From assembly GCF_028561565.1 (NCBI RefSeq), contig NZ_JAQQTE010000019.1:82586-146585 (forward strand): a stretch of DNA of 64,000 nt, given 5' to 3'. The stretch comes from Gilvibacter sediminis (GTDB taxonomy: Bacteria > Bacteroidota > Bacteroidia > Flavobacteriales > Flavobacteriaceae). Below, one piece after another: positions 33,065-41,777 of the stretch (position 1 is the first letter of the stretch; the number at the start of each line of letters is the position of its first letter). The notes under the pieces were generated by a model that was given only the letters and a program-made list of their open reading frames with translations, ran no database searches and was not told the origin of the DNA. The translations under genes and the position numbers were made by a program.

Positions 33065-34099
33065 CTACAGCATATGCTTGGCGTAATCGCGCCATTTGGC
33101 AATACACTGCTCCATATCTTCGGGTAGCGGCGCCTGAAATCTCATAAGCTCGCCGCTTACGGGATGCACAAACCCTAGAGTAGCAGCATGTAAGGCTTGT
33201 CTAGGCAGGATCTTAAAACAATTATCTACAAACTGCTTGTATTTAGTAAAGGTTGTTCCTTTAAGGATCTTCTCACCACCATAGCGCTCATCATTGAATA
33301 AGGTATGACCAATATGCTTCATATGTACGCGGATCTGATGCGTACGGCCCGTTTCTAAAGTACAGGAAACCAAAGTCACGTAACCCAGGCGTTCCTGAAC
33401 CTTGTAATGCGTTACCGCAGGCTTTCCTTTGAGTTCGGCTTCTTCTCCTAAGAAAACCGTGTTTTGCAAACGATTTTTAGGATGTCTGCCAATATGACCT
33501 TCCACCGTACCGTGGTTCTCTTCCATATTACCCCAAACAAGGGCTGTATAAGTGCGTTCGGTACTTTTGTTGAAGAATTGACCTGCCAGATGCGTCATGG
33601 CCTCTTCGGTCTTAGCAACGACCAATAGCCCACTGGTATCTTTATCAATTCTATGGACCAGACCCGGTCTGCCACTGCTGTTGTTGGGCAGGTTTTCAAA
33701 ATGATAGGTCAAAGCGTTGATCAAGGTTCCGCTGTAGTTTCCGTGTCCAGGATGGACCACCATACCGGCAGGCTTATTGACCACCAAAACGGCATCATCT
33801 TCATAGACAATGTCCAACGGAATATCTTCTGGAACCAACAGGAATTCGTAAGGCGGATGCGCAAACATCACGGTCACCACATCATGAGGCTTCACCTTGT
33901 AGTTTGACTTCACGGGAATATCATTGACGTAGATATTTCCTGCGGTTGCCGCTTTTTGAATTTTATTGCGCGTAGCTTTTTCAATGTAGTTCATCAGGAA
34001 CTTATCCACACGCAAGGGTTGTTGGCCTTTTTCGGCAACAAAACGATGGTGCTCGTAAAGTTCTTCTGAATCTTGCTGATCTAAGGGCACTTTATCCAT
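33065..34099 (-). CDS. rluD: RluA-family 23S rRNA pseudouridine synthase
   Basis: 344 residues from the ATG at 34099, overlapping the PASTA gene by 8 bp. An S4 RNA-binding domain (LRVDKFLMNYIEKATRNKIQ, about 29-48) precedes the catalytic domain with Asp152 in LVHRIDKDTSGL. Modifies uridines of 23S rRNA; RluD-type by length and S4 domain, though RluC-like use is possible. Confidence 0.9.
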   Translation of the reverse strand: MDKVPLDQQDSEELYEHHRFVAEKGQQPLRVDKFLMNYIEKATRNKIQKAATAGNIYVNDIPVKSNYKVKPHDVVTVMFAHPPYEFLLVPEDIPLDIVYEDDAVLVVNKPAGMVVHPGHGNYSGTLINALTYHFENLPNNSSGRPGLVHRIDKDTSGLLVVAKTEEAMTHLAGQFFNKSTERTYTALVWGNMEENHGTVEGHIGRHPKNRLQNTVFLGEEAELKGKPAVTHYKVQERLGYVTLVSCTLETGRTHQIRVHMKHIGHTLFNDERYGGEKILKGTTFTKYKQFVDNCFKILPRQALHAATLGFVHPVSGELMRFQAPLPEDMEQCIAKWRDYAKHML

Positions 34100-34694
34100 C
34101 GGAATCCGAATTGGAAGAGGAACTGGATCCTCCCATACGTAGATTTCCCTTTCCATCACCCAGAACAAGATCGATCACAGCGGTCTTTTGGAGTAAAGCA
34201 CCGGGCTCAATGAGCTCACCTTTGTGTCGTAATTGCAGCACTTCATCTTTAGCAATATAGGGTCTGTAAGTGACCTTCCCGATCTTGAATCCCAGAGAGA
34301 TCAAGGTCGGCTCTGCCTGCCTGCGCGTGCGCCCAACTACGTTTGGAATAGGCAAAGAGCGGTAATCCGATCGGTTTACGGTAAGGTAAATGGTTCGATT
34401 CTCTTTTACCATGCTTCCTGCCTTGGGCAGTTGCTCAATAATGGATTGTTTGGGATACTCCGGATTGTAATTGGTAGTATCTAAGATCTCCCAGCGCAAA
34501 TCCAGCTCGCTCAAAGCAGAATTGGCTTCATCTAAGGTCATTTTGGCCAGATCAGGCACTTGGATTTGTTGGTCATGATTGGTGCTCACTCTCAAATAGA
34601 ACAGCAACAAAAAGACCAAACCTACCGTTACCAATAAGGCCAAGCCAAGTTGTTTTAAGAATGTTTTGGTCAGTAAGAATCTAACGAAACTCAT
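34092..34694 (-). CDS. Membrane-anchored PASTA-domain protein
   Basis: 200 residues: a membrane helix at about 14-32, two periplasmic PASTA repeats (IQVPDLAKMTLDEANSAL and IPNVVGRTRRQAEPTLISLG) and a serine-rich C-terminal tail (GGSSSSSNSDSDG). PASTA domains bind peptidoglycan or its precursors. There is no kinase or penicillin-binding domain here. It diverges from ddl, which makes D-Ala-D-Ala, so a wall-related role is plausible. Confidence 0.87.
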   Translation of the reverse strand: MSFVRFLLTKTFLKQLGLALLVTVGLVFLLLFYLRVSTNHDQQIQVPDLAKMTLDEANSALSELDLRWEILDTTNYNPEYPKQSIIEQLPKAGSMVKENRTIYLTVNRSDYRSLPIPNVVGRTRRQAEPTLISLGFKIGKVTYRPYIAKDEVLQLRHKGELIEPGALLQKTAVIDLVLGDGKGNLRMGGSSSSSNSDSDG

Positions 34695-34728
34695 TAAAAC
34701 GAAAAGTTAATTGAAACACGAAAATACA

Positions 34729-34736
34729 TATATTTG
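34729..34736 (+). promoter_or_regulatory. Possible -7 box of ddl
   Basis: TATATTTG matches TAnnTTTG; 81 bp before the ddl ATG. No well-spaced -33 element is seen. Confidence 0.4.
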
Positions 34737-34816
34737 AGTAGATATTACAACTGCCTTAAAAATGGTTTGCTGCAAACCCAACCTCAAATTACAAACGCTA
34801 TAAATCACACATTCTT

Positions 34817-35800
34817 ATGAAGCCCGTAAAAGTTGCTGTAATCATGGGAGGTTATTCCAGTGAACACTCCATATCTATAGAAAGTGGAGCCACAGTGGTC
34901 AAACATTTACATAAAGCGGGCTATGAGGTCTTTGCCGTTCGCATTGAACAGGAGCATTGGTATCATCTGGATACAAACAATAACAAGCATACGATAAACA
35001 AAGATGATTTTAGTTTTGAAGCTGACGGACAAAAAGTGATCCCAGATGCTATCTTCAATGTGATTCACGGTACCCCCGGAGAAGACGGATTGATGCAATC
35101 CTATCTAGAGCTCATTGGCATTCCGCAAACCTCTTGCAATTTTTACCAAGCTGCCTTGAGTTTCAACAAGCGCGATTGCTTGGCAGTATTGAAGCAGTTT
35201 GGAGTCAAGTGTGCCCAATCCTATTACTTGAACAAGCAAACCGATGTGCCCTTAGAGGAGATTGTCAAAGCAGTTGGCTTTCCTTGTTTTGTAAAGCCAA
35301 ACCGTGCGGGCAGCAGTTACGGTATTTCTAAAGTCTATGAATTGGACGCCCTTCAACCCGCTATTGACAAGGCCTTTGAGGAAGATCATCAGATCTTAAT
35401 TGAAACTGCCTTAGTGGGTACCGAGGTCAGCGTGGGTGCTTTTGATCGTCAAGGCGAGGTTCAGGTTTTACTGCCGACAGAAATCGTGAGTGAGAATGAC
35501 TTCTTTGATTATGAAGCCAAGTACTTGGGTAAATCTGACGAGATCACCCCAGCCCGAATAAGCCAGGAAGAGACCGCCAGAGCTCAGGCAGAAACTGCGC
35601 GCATTTATGAGCTTTTAGAAATGAGTGGTTTGGTACGTTGTGATTTTATTCTTCAAGATGGCGAACCCTACTTTTTGGAGATCAATACCAATCCTGGACT
35701 CTCTGAGGCCAGCATAATTCCAAAGCAGGCAGAGGCTGCGAATATTCCACTGTCTGAACTGTTTGCCCAACTGGTTCAGAACGTATTACCACAGAAATAG
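34817..35800 (+). CDS. ddl: D-alanine-D-alanine ligase
   Basis: ATP-grasp enzyme for peptidoglycan precursor synthesis. 327 residues. VIMGGYSSEHSISIESG at the start, NVIHGTPGEDGLMQ, FVKPNRAGSSYGISKV, and EINTNPGLSEASIIPKQAE at the end. Its last bases precede coaD by 13 bp, an unlinked but probably co-transcribed partner. Confidence 0.95.
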   Translation: MKPVKVAVIMGGYSSEHSISIESGATVVKHLHKAGYEVFAVRIEQEHWYHLDTNNNKHTINKDDFSFEADGQKVIPDAIFNVIHGTPGEDGLMQSYLELIGIPQTSCNFYQAALSFNKRDCLAVLKQFGVKCAQSYYLNKQTDVPLEEIVKAVGFPCFVKPNRAGSSYGISKVYELDALQPAIDKAFEEDHQILIETALVGTEVSVGAFDRQGEVQVLLPTEIVSENDFFDYEAKYLGKSDEITPARISQEETARAQAETARIYELLEMSGLVRCDFILQDGEPYFLEINTNPGLSEASIIPKQAEAANIPLSELFAQLVQNVLPQK

Positions 35801-35813
35801 TATCTTAGCTTCT

Positions 35814-36272
35814 ATGAAAAGAAAGGCTGTATTTCCCGGATCTTTTGACCCGATCACTTTAGGACACTGTGATATTATTGAACGCGGACTGCAAATGTTT
35901 GATGAGATCGTTTTGGCTATTGGTGTGAATTCTGCGAAGAAATATACCTTTAGTCTAGAGCAACGTAAGGCGTTTTTAGAAGCTACTTTTGCTGGTGAAG
36001 AAAAAATCAGCATTGCTACCTATGAAACCCTAACGATAGATTTCTGTAAATCAGTAGAAGCTCAATTTATCTTAAGAGGATTGCGCAGTACCACAGATTT
36101 CAATTACGAGCGGCCTATTGCGCAAACCAACAGAGCTATGGACAGCGAGGTTGAGACGGTTTTTCTTATGGCTTCACCAGCCGTAACTCACGTTTCTTCA
36201 TCTATTGTTCGCGAGATCATGAAATACGACGGCAACTACCAGCATTTAGTGCCAGACACGGTTCGCAAATAA
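35814..36272 (+). CDS. coaD: Phosphopantetheine adenylyltransferase
   Basis: Penultimate step of CoA synthesis. 152 residues from the ATG at 35814. AVFPGSFDPITLGHCDII holds the TxGH nucleotide motif (His18), with RGLRSTTDFNYE and VSSSIVREIMKYDG as the others. The earlier in-frame ATG lies inside ddl. Confidence 0.95.
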   Translation: MKRKAVFPGSFDPITLGHCDIIERGLQMFDEIVLAIGVNSAKKYTFSLEQRKAFLEATFAGEEKISIATYETLTIDFCKSVEAQFILRGLRSTTDFNYERPIAQTNRAMDSEVETVFLMASPAVTHVSSSIVREIMKYDGNYQHLVPDTVRK

Positions 36273-36310
36273 GAGGCAAGACACCACTAAACATTTAATT
36301 ATAAGACATA

Positions 36311-36340
36311 AAAAAACCCTGCCGTCTGGCAGGGTTTTTT
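36311..36340. terminator. Bidirectional terminator
   Basis: AAAAAACCCTGCC, loop GTCT, GGCAGGGTTTTTT, between the convergent coaD and T9SS-cargo genes. Confidence 0.92.
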
Positions 36341-36357
36341 AAGCGAAGAAATAATTC

Positions 36358-37083
36358 TTATTGCTTAACGATTTTCGTAGTGTAGTTTCCTTCAGTAGTT
36401 TCTAAAGTAAACATGTAGATACCGTTAGAAAGACCAGAAGTGTTGATGGCTCCGTTTACCATTACAACTCCAGTATCTCTACCCAATACGTCAAAAAGCT
36501 TAGCGCTAGTTACCTCAGCTCCTACAGGAACAGTAACGTTAAGCACGTCTTTTACAGGGTTAGGGTATACAGATACACCTTCAAGGTTGTTGTCTGCAGT
36601 AGAAAGAGTTGCTAGTACAGCGTCACCAGAGAAAGAAACTCCAGAGATACCTTCGTTTGCAACGAATACGAACATAATGTCACCATCGTTTACAACAGTT
36701 GTACGGATTCCATCAGGACCAGCATCGTTATCGAAACATCCAGCTCCAACACCACCAAGGTTGTCAGTTACTGTAAGACCTGTTGGGTCAGTTTCATCGA
36801 TAGTAGTCGCGTAGTAAAGTACTGGCTCAGACAATCCAGCTGGAGTGTCAACAGAAACAGTTACTGTACCACCAGTTACAACTTCAAATTTGTAGTCTAC
36901 AGAAGGAACGTTAAAGTTACATCCTACTTGACCTTCTTCTTGAGCTCCGTTAGGAACGTTTACGTCTGGATCGTTAAACGGAAGCGTTTGAACTTGGATG
37001 GCGTTCGCCATATCCACGTTTACTTGTGCAAACGCTGCGCCTCCCACTAAAAGACAGGCCAATAAAAGAGTAATTTTCTTCAT
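36358..37083 (-). CDS. Secreted protein with type IX secretion sorting domain
   Basis: 241 residues: signal peptide 1-19, an acidic beta-rich body without recognised fold (about 20-160) and a T9SS type A C-terminal domain starting near VSVYPNPVKDVLNVTVP (about 170-241) and ending TTKIVKQ. The body holds two Cys (about 53 and 115) that may form a disulfide. Exported through the outer membrane by the type IX system. Function of the body unknown. Confidence 0.88.
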   Translation of the reverse strand: MKKITLLLACLLVGGAAFAQVNVDMANAIQVQTLPFNDPDVNVPNGAQEEGQVGCNFNVPSVDYKFEVVTGGTVTVSVDTPAGLSEPVLYYATTIDETDPTGLTVTDNLGGVGAGCFDNDAGPDGIRTTVVNDGDIMFVFVANEGISGVSFSGDAVLATLSTADNNLEGVSVYPNPVKDVLNVTVPVGAEVTSAKLFDVLGRDTGVVMVNGAINTSGLSNGIYMFTLETTEGNYTTKIVKQ

Positions 37084-37196
37084 GTCAATTTGTTTTAAGA
37101 TTAGTTTTACCTTGCTAATGTAGCATTTAAATGTTGAAACAACAAAGTGAAAAACTGATTCTTTTTTAATTTTAAAGCCCTAAAAAATCCATCATT

Positions 37197-38939
37197 ATGA
37201 CCCGTTACTTGGCGCTTGTCTTTATTTTACTGTTATTATCGTGTAACTCTGAGGTTAAATCTGACCGAGATTTCACCACACTTTTTGAAACTTCAAACGG
37301 AACCCAAACCCCCGAATATAAGGACGTTATTTCCTACTACGATGACTTGAGCGAAACCTATACTTCTGTTGCGATGTATGAAATGGACCGCACGGATAGC
37401 GGGGAACGCCTGCATTTAGTAACCTTCAATCCCAATCGTAGTTTTGACTCAGAATTGGGCTTGGATGGTAAACAAGTAGTGGTCTTGATCAATAACGGAA
37501 TTCATCCCGGAGAAAGTGACGGAATTGACGCCAGCATGATGCTGATCAGAGATTTGGCTCAAGGCAAGATCAAAGCCCCAAAAAACGTGATCATTGCAGT
37601 GATCCCTGTTTACAATATTGGCGGTTCACTCAACAGAAACTCCCACAGCAGGACCAATCAAAATGGACCTGAGGCTTACGGCTTTAGAGGCAATGCGCGA
37701 AATTATGATCTGAATCGTGATTTCATCAAAAGTGACACTTGGAATGCCCTAGCTTTTCAAAAGCTTTTTGACCTTCTGGATCCGGATGTATTTATTGACA
37801 ATCACGTGAGTAATGGTGCAGACTATCAATACACCCTGACCCACTTATTTACTCAACACAACAAACTGGGAGGTAAAGCAGGCAAATACCTGCATGAGGT
37901 CATGATGCCAGCCCTTGAAGACTCCCTTGCTTCCAAAAATTGGGACATCACACCTTATGTCAATGTGTTCAACAGAACTCCAGAGGGCGGCTTTTCTCAG
38001 TTTATGGACGGACCGCGCTACTCCACCGGATATACGAGTCTATACAATACTCTGGGATTAATGGTGGAAACACATATGCTCAAGCCCTACAAGGATCGCG
38101 TGGAAGGCACCTACGCCTTAATGGAATCCGTAATTGGGTTTTCTGAGGCCAATGCCGAACAGATCAAGAACGTTAAACGCGAAGCCTGGAAAAATTATAA
38201 AACGGGTAGCTACTACCCAATCTCTTGGGCTATTGACAGCAGCCAAACAACAACGCTCAACTTTAAAGGATATGAGGGTACGTATGTCCCAAGTGAAATT
38301 ACGGGTGCGAATCGTTTAAAATACAATCACGACCAACCCTTTGAAAAGCCAGTGACCTATTACAACTATTTTAAACCGACAGATTCCGTGCAGATCCCAG
38401 ATAACTACATTGTTCCCAAAGGCTGGTGGCGCGTCCTGACACGTTTACGCGCTAACGGTGTGATCATGGATCAATTTGACAAGGACACGACTATGACTGT
38501 AACGGCTTATCGCATTGCCGATTACAAAACCTACAACCGTCCTTATGAAGGACACTATCCGCATTACAACACCAAAGTGGAACCCTATCAGACTGAAGTA
38601 ATGATCCCTAAGGGAAGTTACCGAATTCCTGCGGAGCAAGAAGCGGTGCGCTATTTATTGGAGACCTTGGAACCTGCAGCGGTGGATTCGTTTTTCAATT
38701 GGAATTTCTTCGATACTGTTTTGCAGCAAAAAGAAGGCTTCTCCCCTTATGTCTGGGAAGATCTCGCCTTGGATTATTTAAATGAAAATCCTGAGATCAA
38801 GACTGAGTTTGAAACTAAAAAAGCAAACGATGCCAACTTTGCTGGGAATTGGTATGCGCAGTTGGATTGGATCCACAAGAACTCCCCTTATTATGAGGCG
38901 GCGCACTTACGCTATCCGATCTACCGGGTGAGTCGTTAA
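37197..38939 (+). CDS. Lipid-anchored M14 family zinc carboxypeptidase
   Basis: 580 residues; lipoprotein signal ending at Cys16 (LLLLSC). Zinc ligands are His103 and Glu106 in INNGIHPGESDG and His203 in FIDNHVSNGADY; the catalytic Glu is in LMVETHMLKPYKDR (about 298). NARNYDLNRDF is the substrate-binding Arg/Asn region. A C-terminal domain of about 230 residues has no clear assignment. Probably a peptide-degrading enzyme of the envelope. Its last 33 bp overlap the convergent NUDIX gene. Confidence 0.9.
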   Translation: MTRYLALVFILLLLSCNSEVKSDRDFTTLFETSNGTQTPEYKDVISYYDDLSETYTSVAMYEMDRTDSGERLHLVTFNPNRSFDSELGLDGKQVVVLINNGIHPGESDGIDASMMLIRDLAQGKIKAPKNVIIAVIPVYNIGGSLNRNSHSRTNQNGPEAYGFRGNARNYDLNRDFIKSDTWNALAFQKLFDLLDPDVFIDNHVSNGADYQYTLTHLFTQHNKLGGKAGKYLHEVMMPALEDSLASKNWDITPYVNVFNRTPEGGFSQFMDGPRYSTGYTSLYNTLGLMVETHMLKPYKDRVEGTYALMESVIGFSEANAEQIKNVKREAWKNYKTGSYYPISWAIDSSQTTTLNFKGYEGTYVPSEITGANRLKYNHDQPFEKPVTYYNYFKPTDSVQIPDNYIVPKGWWRVLTRLRANGVIMDQFDKDTTMTVTAYRIADYKTYNRPYEGHYPHYNTKVEPYQTEVMIPKGSYRIPAEQEAVRYLLETLEPAAVDSFFNWNFFDTVLQQKEGFSPYVWEDLALDYLNENPEIKTEFETKKANDANFAGNWYAQLDWIHKNSPYYEAAHLRYPIYRVSR

Positions 38940-39533
38940 ATATTCTTTAGGAAAAAGCAGTTTGATGTTCTCATAACTGCCTTGAAGGGCTTTTTGTGTT
39001 TGGGCAAAATTCTTCCACTTGGCTTTTTCAATACCTTCTTTGGCCTGAGGTTTTAAATCGCCATTGTAGCTCGATGACATCTCATACCAATAGGTGATCT
39101 TTAAGCGACGCTCTCCGTTGCGCTTGAAGACGTGATAGGTCTTTTGAATAAATCGGGTGACCTCGAGTTTCTTGGCGCCGGTTTCTTCTCGGACTTCACG
39201 CAGTGCAGCTTCTTCTGGAGTCTCTCCCTTCTCTAGTCCTCCTTTGGGCAGATCCCACTTTTTATTTCTGTAGATAAAGAGGATCTCTTTGCGATCGTTG
39301 TATACCAAACCGCCTCCAGCTTCTACCACTTTGAGTTTTTTTCTCAGGTGAGCTTCTAGTTTGTCAGCGTCTGAATGATAAAGATTAACATGGGTAAGCT
39401 TTCCCTTTTCAATCATTTTGATGAGCTTTTTGAATCGGACCAATTCTATGGGAATCGAGACGTATTCTTTGCCAATGAACTTCTCTGTGGAAAGTATCAC
39501 TGGGATCTCATTAATAAAAACTTTGTAATACAT
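38907..39533 (-). CDS. NUDIX hydrolase
   Basis: 208 residues from the ATG at 39533. The N-terminal 65 residues are a separate segment, then the NUDIX domain begins at about 70 with a perfect box GGLEKGETPEEAALREVREETG (98-119, Gx5Ex7REUxEExGU). It hydrolyses a nucleoside diphosphate linked to another group; substrate unknown. The start is only 7 bp from that of divergent pyrE. Confidence 0.9.
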   Translation of the reverse strand: MYYKVFINEIPVILSTEKFIGKEYVSIPIELVRFKKLIKMIEKGKLTHVNLYHSDADKLEAHLRKKLKVVEAGGGLVYNDRKEILFIYRNKKWDLPKGGLEKGETPEEAALREVREETGAKKLEVTRFIQKTYHVFKRNGERRLKITYWYEMSSSYNGDLKPQAKEGIEKAKWKNFAQTQKALQGSYENIKLLFPKEYLTTHPVDRIA

Positions 39534-39536
39534 TTG
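39529..39536 (+). promoter_or_regulatory. -7 box of pyrE
   Basis: TACATTTG ends 4 bp before the pyrE ATG at 39541, so the mRNA should begin at or beside the start codon. It lies across the first codon of the divergent NUDIX gene. No good -33 element is seen. Confidence 0.5.
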
Positions 39537-39540
39537 CAAA

Positions 39541-40182
39541 ATGATATTGAAAAAGGACACAGCGGAAAAAACCGCCGAACTTCTGTTGCAAATTAATGCA
39601 ATAAAATTGCAACCACAAAACCCTTTTACATGGGCTTCTGGTTGGAAATCACCGATCTATTGTGACAACAGAATCACGCTCTCCTATCCGCAGATTCGCA
39701 ACTTCTTAAGAGAACACCTCGCCGGTCAGATTGAAGAATTATACGGTAAACCAGACGTTATTGCCGGTGTGGCAACAGGGGCTATTGGTATAGGAATGCT
39801 TGTTGCTGATTACATGAATCTTCCCTTTATCTACGTGCGTCCGGAACCCAAGAAACACGGGCGTCAAAATCAGATCGAAGGTATTTTAGAAGAACACCAG
39901 TCTGTGGTTGTTGTAGAAGACCTGATCAGTACCGGGAAGAGCAGTCTAAATGCTGTTAAAGCCCTTAGAGCTGCCAATGCACAGGTCAAAGGAATGTTGG
40001 CATTATTTTCGTACGGGTTTGATACGGCGACAGACAATTTTGCCGATGCCGATGTACAGCTTCACACCTTGAGCAACTATCAACATTTGCTGCAACAAGC
40101 TGAAAAAGCCAAGTACATTACCAAAGACGAATTAGAAACCTTAGAAAAGTGGCGCAGCAATCCCGCCCAATGGATGCAATAA
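39541..40182 (+). CDS. pyrE: Orotate phosphoribosyltransferase
   Basis: Forms orotidine monophosphate from orotate and PRPP. 213 residues. FTWASGWKSPIYCDNR near the N-terminus, GVATGAIGIG, and the PRPP loop VVVVEDLISTGKSSLNAV. The start agrees with the usual N-terminus of flavobacterial PyrE. Followed after 3 bp by an SRPBCC gene. Confidence 0.94.
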   Translation: MILKKDTAEKTAELLLQINAIKLQPQNPFTWASGWKSPIYCDNRITLSYPQIRNFLREHLAGQIEELYGKPDVIAGVATGAIGIGMLVADYMNLPFIYVRPEPKKHGRQNQIEGILEEHQSVVVVEDLISTGKSSLNAVKALRAANAQVKGMLALFSYGFDTATDNFADADVQLHTLSNYQHLLQQAEKAKYITKDELETLEKWRSNPAQWMQ

Positions 40183-40185
40183 ATT

Positions 40186-40578
40186 ATGAATCTTACAAGC
40201 AAGACGGTAACCTTAGATAAATCTGCTCAAAATGTTTGCGATTTTTTGAGCCATGTAAAGAATTTTGAACAACTCATGCCTGAGAATACGGCCAAATTTG
40301 AGTTGATTGGAGAACAAGCCTTTGTATTTGCATTAAAGGGTATGCCAGAGATCGCTCTTGAGCTTAAAGAGATCAACGCTCCCAATCAAGTAGTTCTCGG
40401 AGCCAAAAGTGACAAACTTCCTTTTACGCTTACCGCTAATATTGAAGAACTAGAAGCTAGCAAATCTGCTACAACCCTAGATTTTGAAGGAGACTTCAAC
40501 GCTATGATGGCTATGATGATCAAAGGACCTATCAAATCCTTTTTAGAATCATTGACCGATAATCTTCAAAATATCTAG
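40186..40578 (+). CDS. SRPBCC family protein
   Basis: 130 residues with the SRPBCC-like start VTLDKSAQNVCDFLSHVKNFEQLMPENT and a C-terminal amphipathic helix. Ligand unknown. It is 3 bp from pyrE and its stop overlaps the convergent birA stop. No sign of membrane or export segments. Confidence 0.82.
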   Translation: MNLTSKTVTLDKSAQNVCDFLSHVKNFEQLMPENTAKFELIGEQAFVFALKGMPEIALELKEINAPNQVVLGAKSDKLPFTLTANIEELEASKSATTLDFEGDFNAMMAMMIKGPIKSFLESLTDNLQNI

Positions 40579-41306
40579 TAGATCATTTCTATAGCCTTTA
40601 CGGCATAAAGATGGACGGAATCGTCTTCCAATAGTAATTCCAGATCGCCTTCAGGAGTCACCCCTTTTACCAAAGCGGTAAAGGGAGCACCATTGGCTAT
40701 TCTAAAACTTGCCGCTTGGCCGCCTTTAAAAAGCGCATTTAAGTATTGCTCATACCACTGCAGTTGATCCACCACTCGAAAATCATCAAAGTAGGTATAA
40801 ATCTGCCCTGCGATTCGCATGGCCAATTCTTCCAGATCATAGACTTTGCCTGTGATCTGTTTTAACGAATTAGCACGTGGCAATTCTTCCGGAAGGTCAT
40901 TATTGACATTCAAACCAAATCCGATGACTCGGTGCACCGGCTTGCCACCAGACCAGATATTTTCAATCAAGATGCCACCGATCTTTTTCTGATATGACAT
41001 AATGTCGTTGGGCCATTTGATACTGACAGCAGGAATTTGCAAGGCATCCAATTGTTTTTTTATAGCTAAGGCGACCACCATTTGCGGCATAAATGGGAAG
41101 ACCTCCGGATGTTGCTCAAAACGTCTGTACAGGCTAAAAGTCAGACTTTCCCCAGCTTTGGAATACCAGTGGTTTCCATGCTGACCTCGACCCTGAGTTT
41201 GATCATGAGCAATAACGACCGTCCCTGTGCAGTCCACCCCTGTTTTTACAAGGGCTTTCAGGTAGTCATTTGTAGAAAGGGTGGCATTAAGTTTGATTAG
41301 CTTCAA
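40575..41306 (-). CDS. birA: Biotin-[acetyl-CoA-carboxylase] ligase
   Basis: Attaches biotin to carboxyl carrier protein. 243 residues. TLSTNDYLKA, QTQGRGQHGNHWYSKAG (biotinyl-AMP loop), VSIKWPNDIM and KIGGILIEN are the family motifs. It lacks the N-terminal DNA-binding domain of E. coli BirA, so it is a monofunctional ligase. Convergent with the SRPBCC gene. Confidence 0.93.
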   Translation of the reverse strand: MKLIKLNATLSTNDYLKALVKTGVDCTGTVVIAHDQTQGRGQHGNHWYSKAGESLTFSLYRRFEQHPEVFPFMPQMVVALAIKKQLDALQIPAVSIKWPNDIMSYQKKIGGILIENIWSGGKPVHRVIGFGLNVNNDLPEELPRANSLKQITGKVYDLEELAMRIAGQIYTYFDDFRVVDQLQWYEQYLNALFKGGQAASFRIANGAPFTALVKGVTPEGDLELLLEDDSVHLYAVKAIEMIY

Positions 41307-41370
41307 GGGAGGATCTTAAATATTGTGTTAATCTTAATTGGATGACGTCTTTAAGGAACGAAAAAAGTAA

Positions 41371-41378
41371 TAACTTTG
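41371..41378 (+). promoter_or_regulatory. -7 box of rsfS-ftsH
   Basis: TAACTTTG matches TAnnTTTG, 18 bp before the rsfS ATG. Confidence 0.55.
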
Positions 41379-41396
41379 CATAAATAAACCGATTTA

Positions 41397-41768
41397 ATGT
41401 CAAAAAAAGAAGTAGGAACAGATCAATTAATAACTCAAATAATACGGGGAATTGAAGAGGTAAAGGGACAGGATATAGAAATCCTAGACCTGAGAGAGAT
41501 TGAGAATACGGTCTGCGATTATTTTATCATTTGCAACGGTACCTCGAACACACAAGTCAACGCGATTGTGAATTCCGTTCAAAAATCGGTGAGCAAAGAG
41601 TTACGTGAGAAGCCTTGGCATACAGAAGGAACTGAAAATGCCGAGTGGGTTTTGATCGACTACGTTCACGTAGTAGTTCACGTATTCCAAAAACACATTC
41701 GAGAGTTTTACGATATAGAAGGCCTATGGGGTGATGCACATTCCATAAAAATCGAATCTACTTACTAA
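41397..41768 (+). CDS. rsfS: Ribosome silencing factor
   Basis: Binds ribosomal protein L14 of the large subunit and blocks subunit joining in slow growth. 123 residues, family length. Motifs: CDYFIICNGTSNTQVNAI, KPWHTEGTENAEWVLIDY, VVVHVFQKHIREFYDIEGLWGDA in part. Nine bases from ftsH, and probably co-transcribed with it. Confidence 0.94.
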   Translation: MSKKEVGTDQLITQIIRGIEEVKGQDIEILDLREIENTVCDYFIICNGTSNTQVNAIVNSVQKSVSKELREKPWHTEGTENAEWVLIDYVHVVVHVFQKHIREFYDIEGLWGDAHSIKIESTY

Positions 41769-41777
41769 AAGCAGAAC

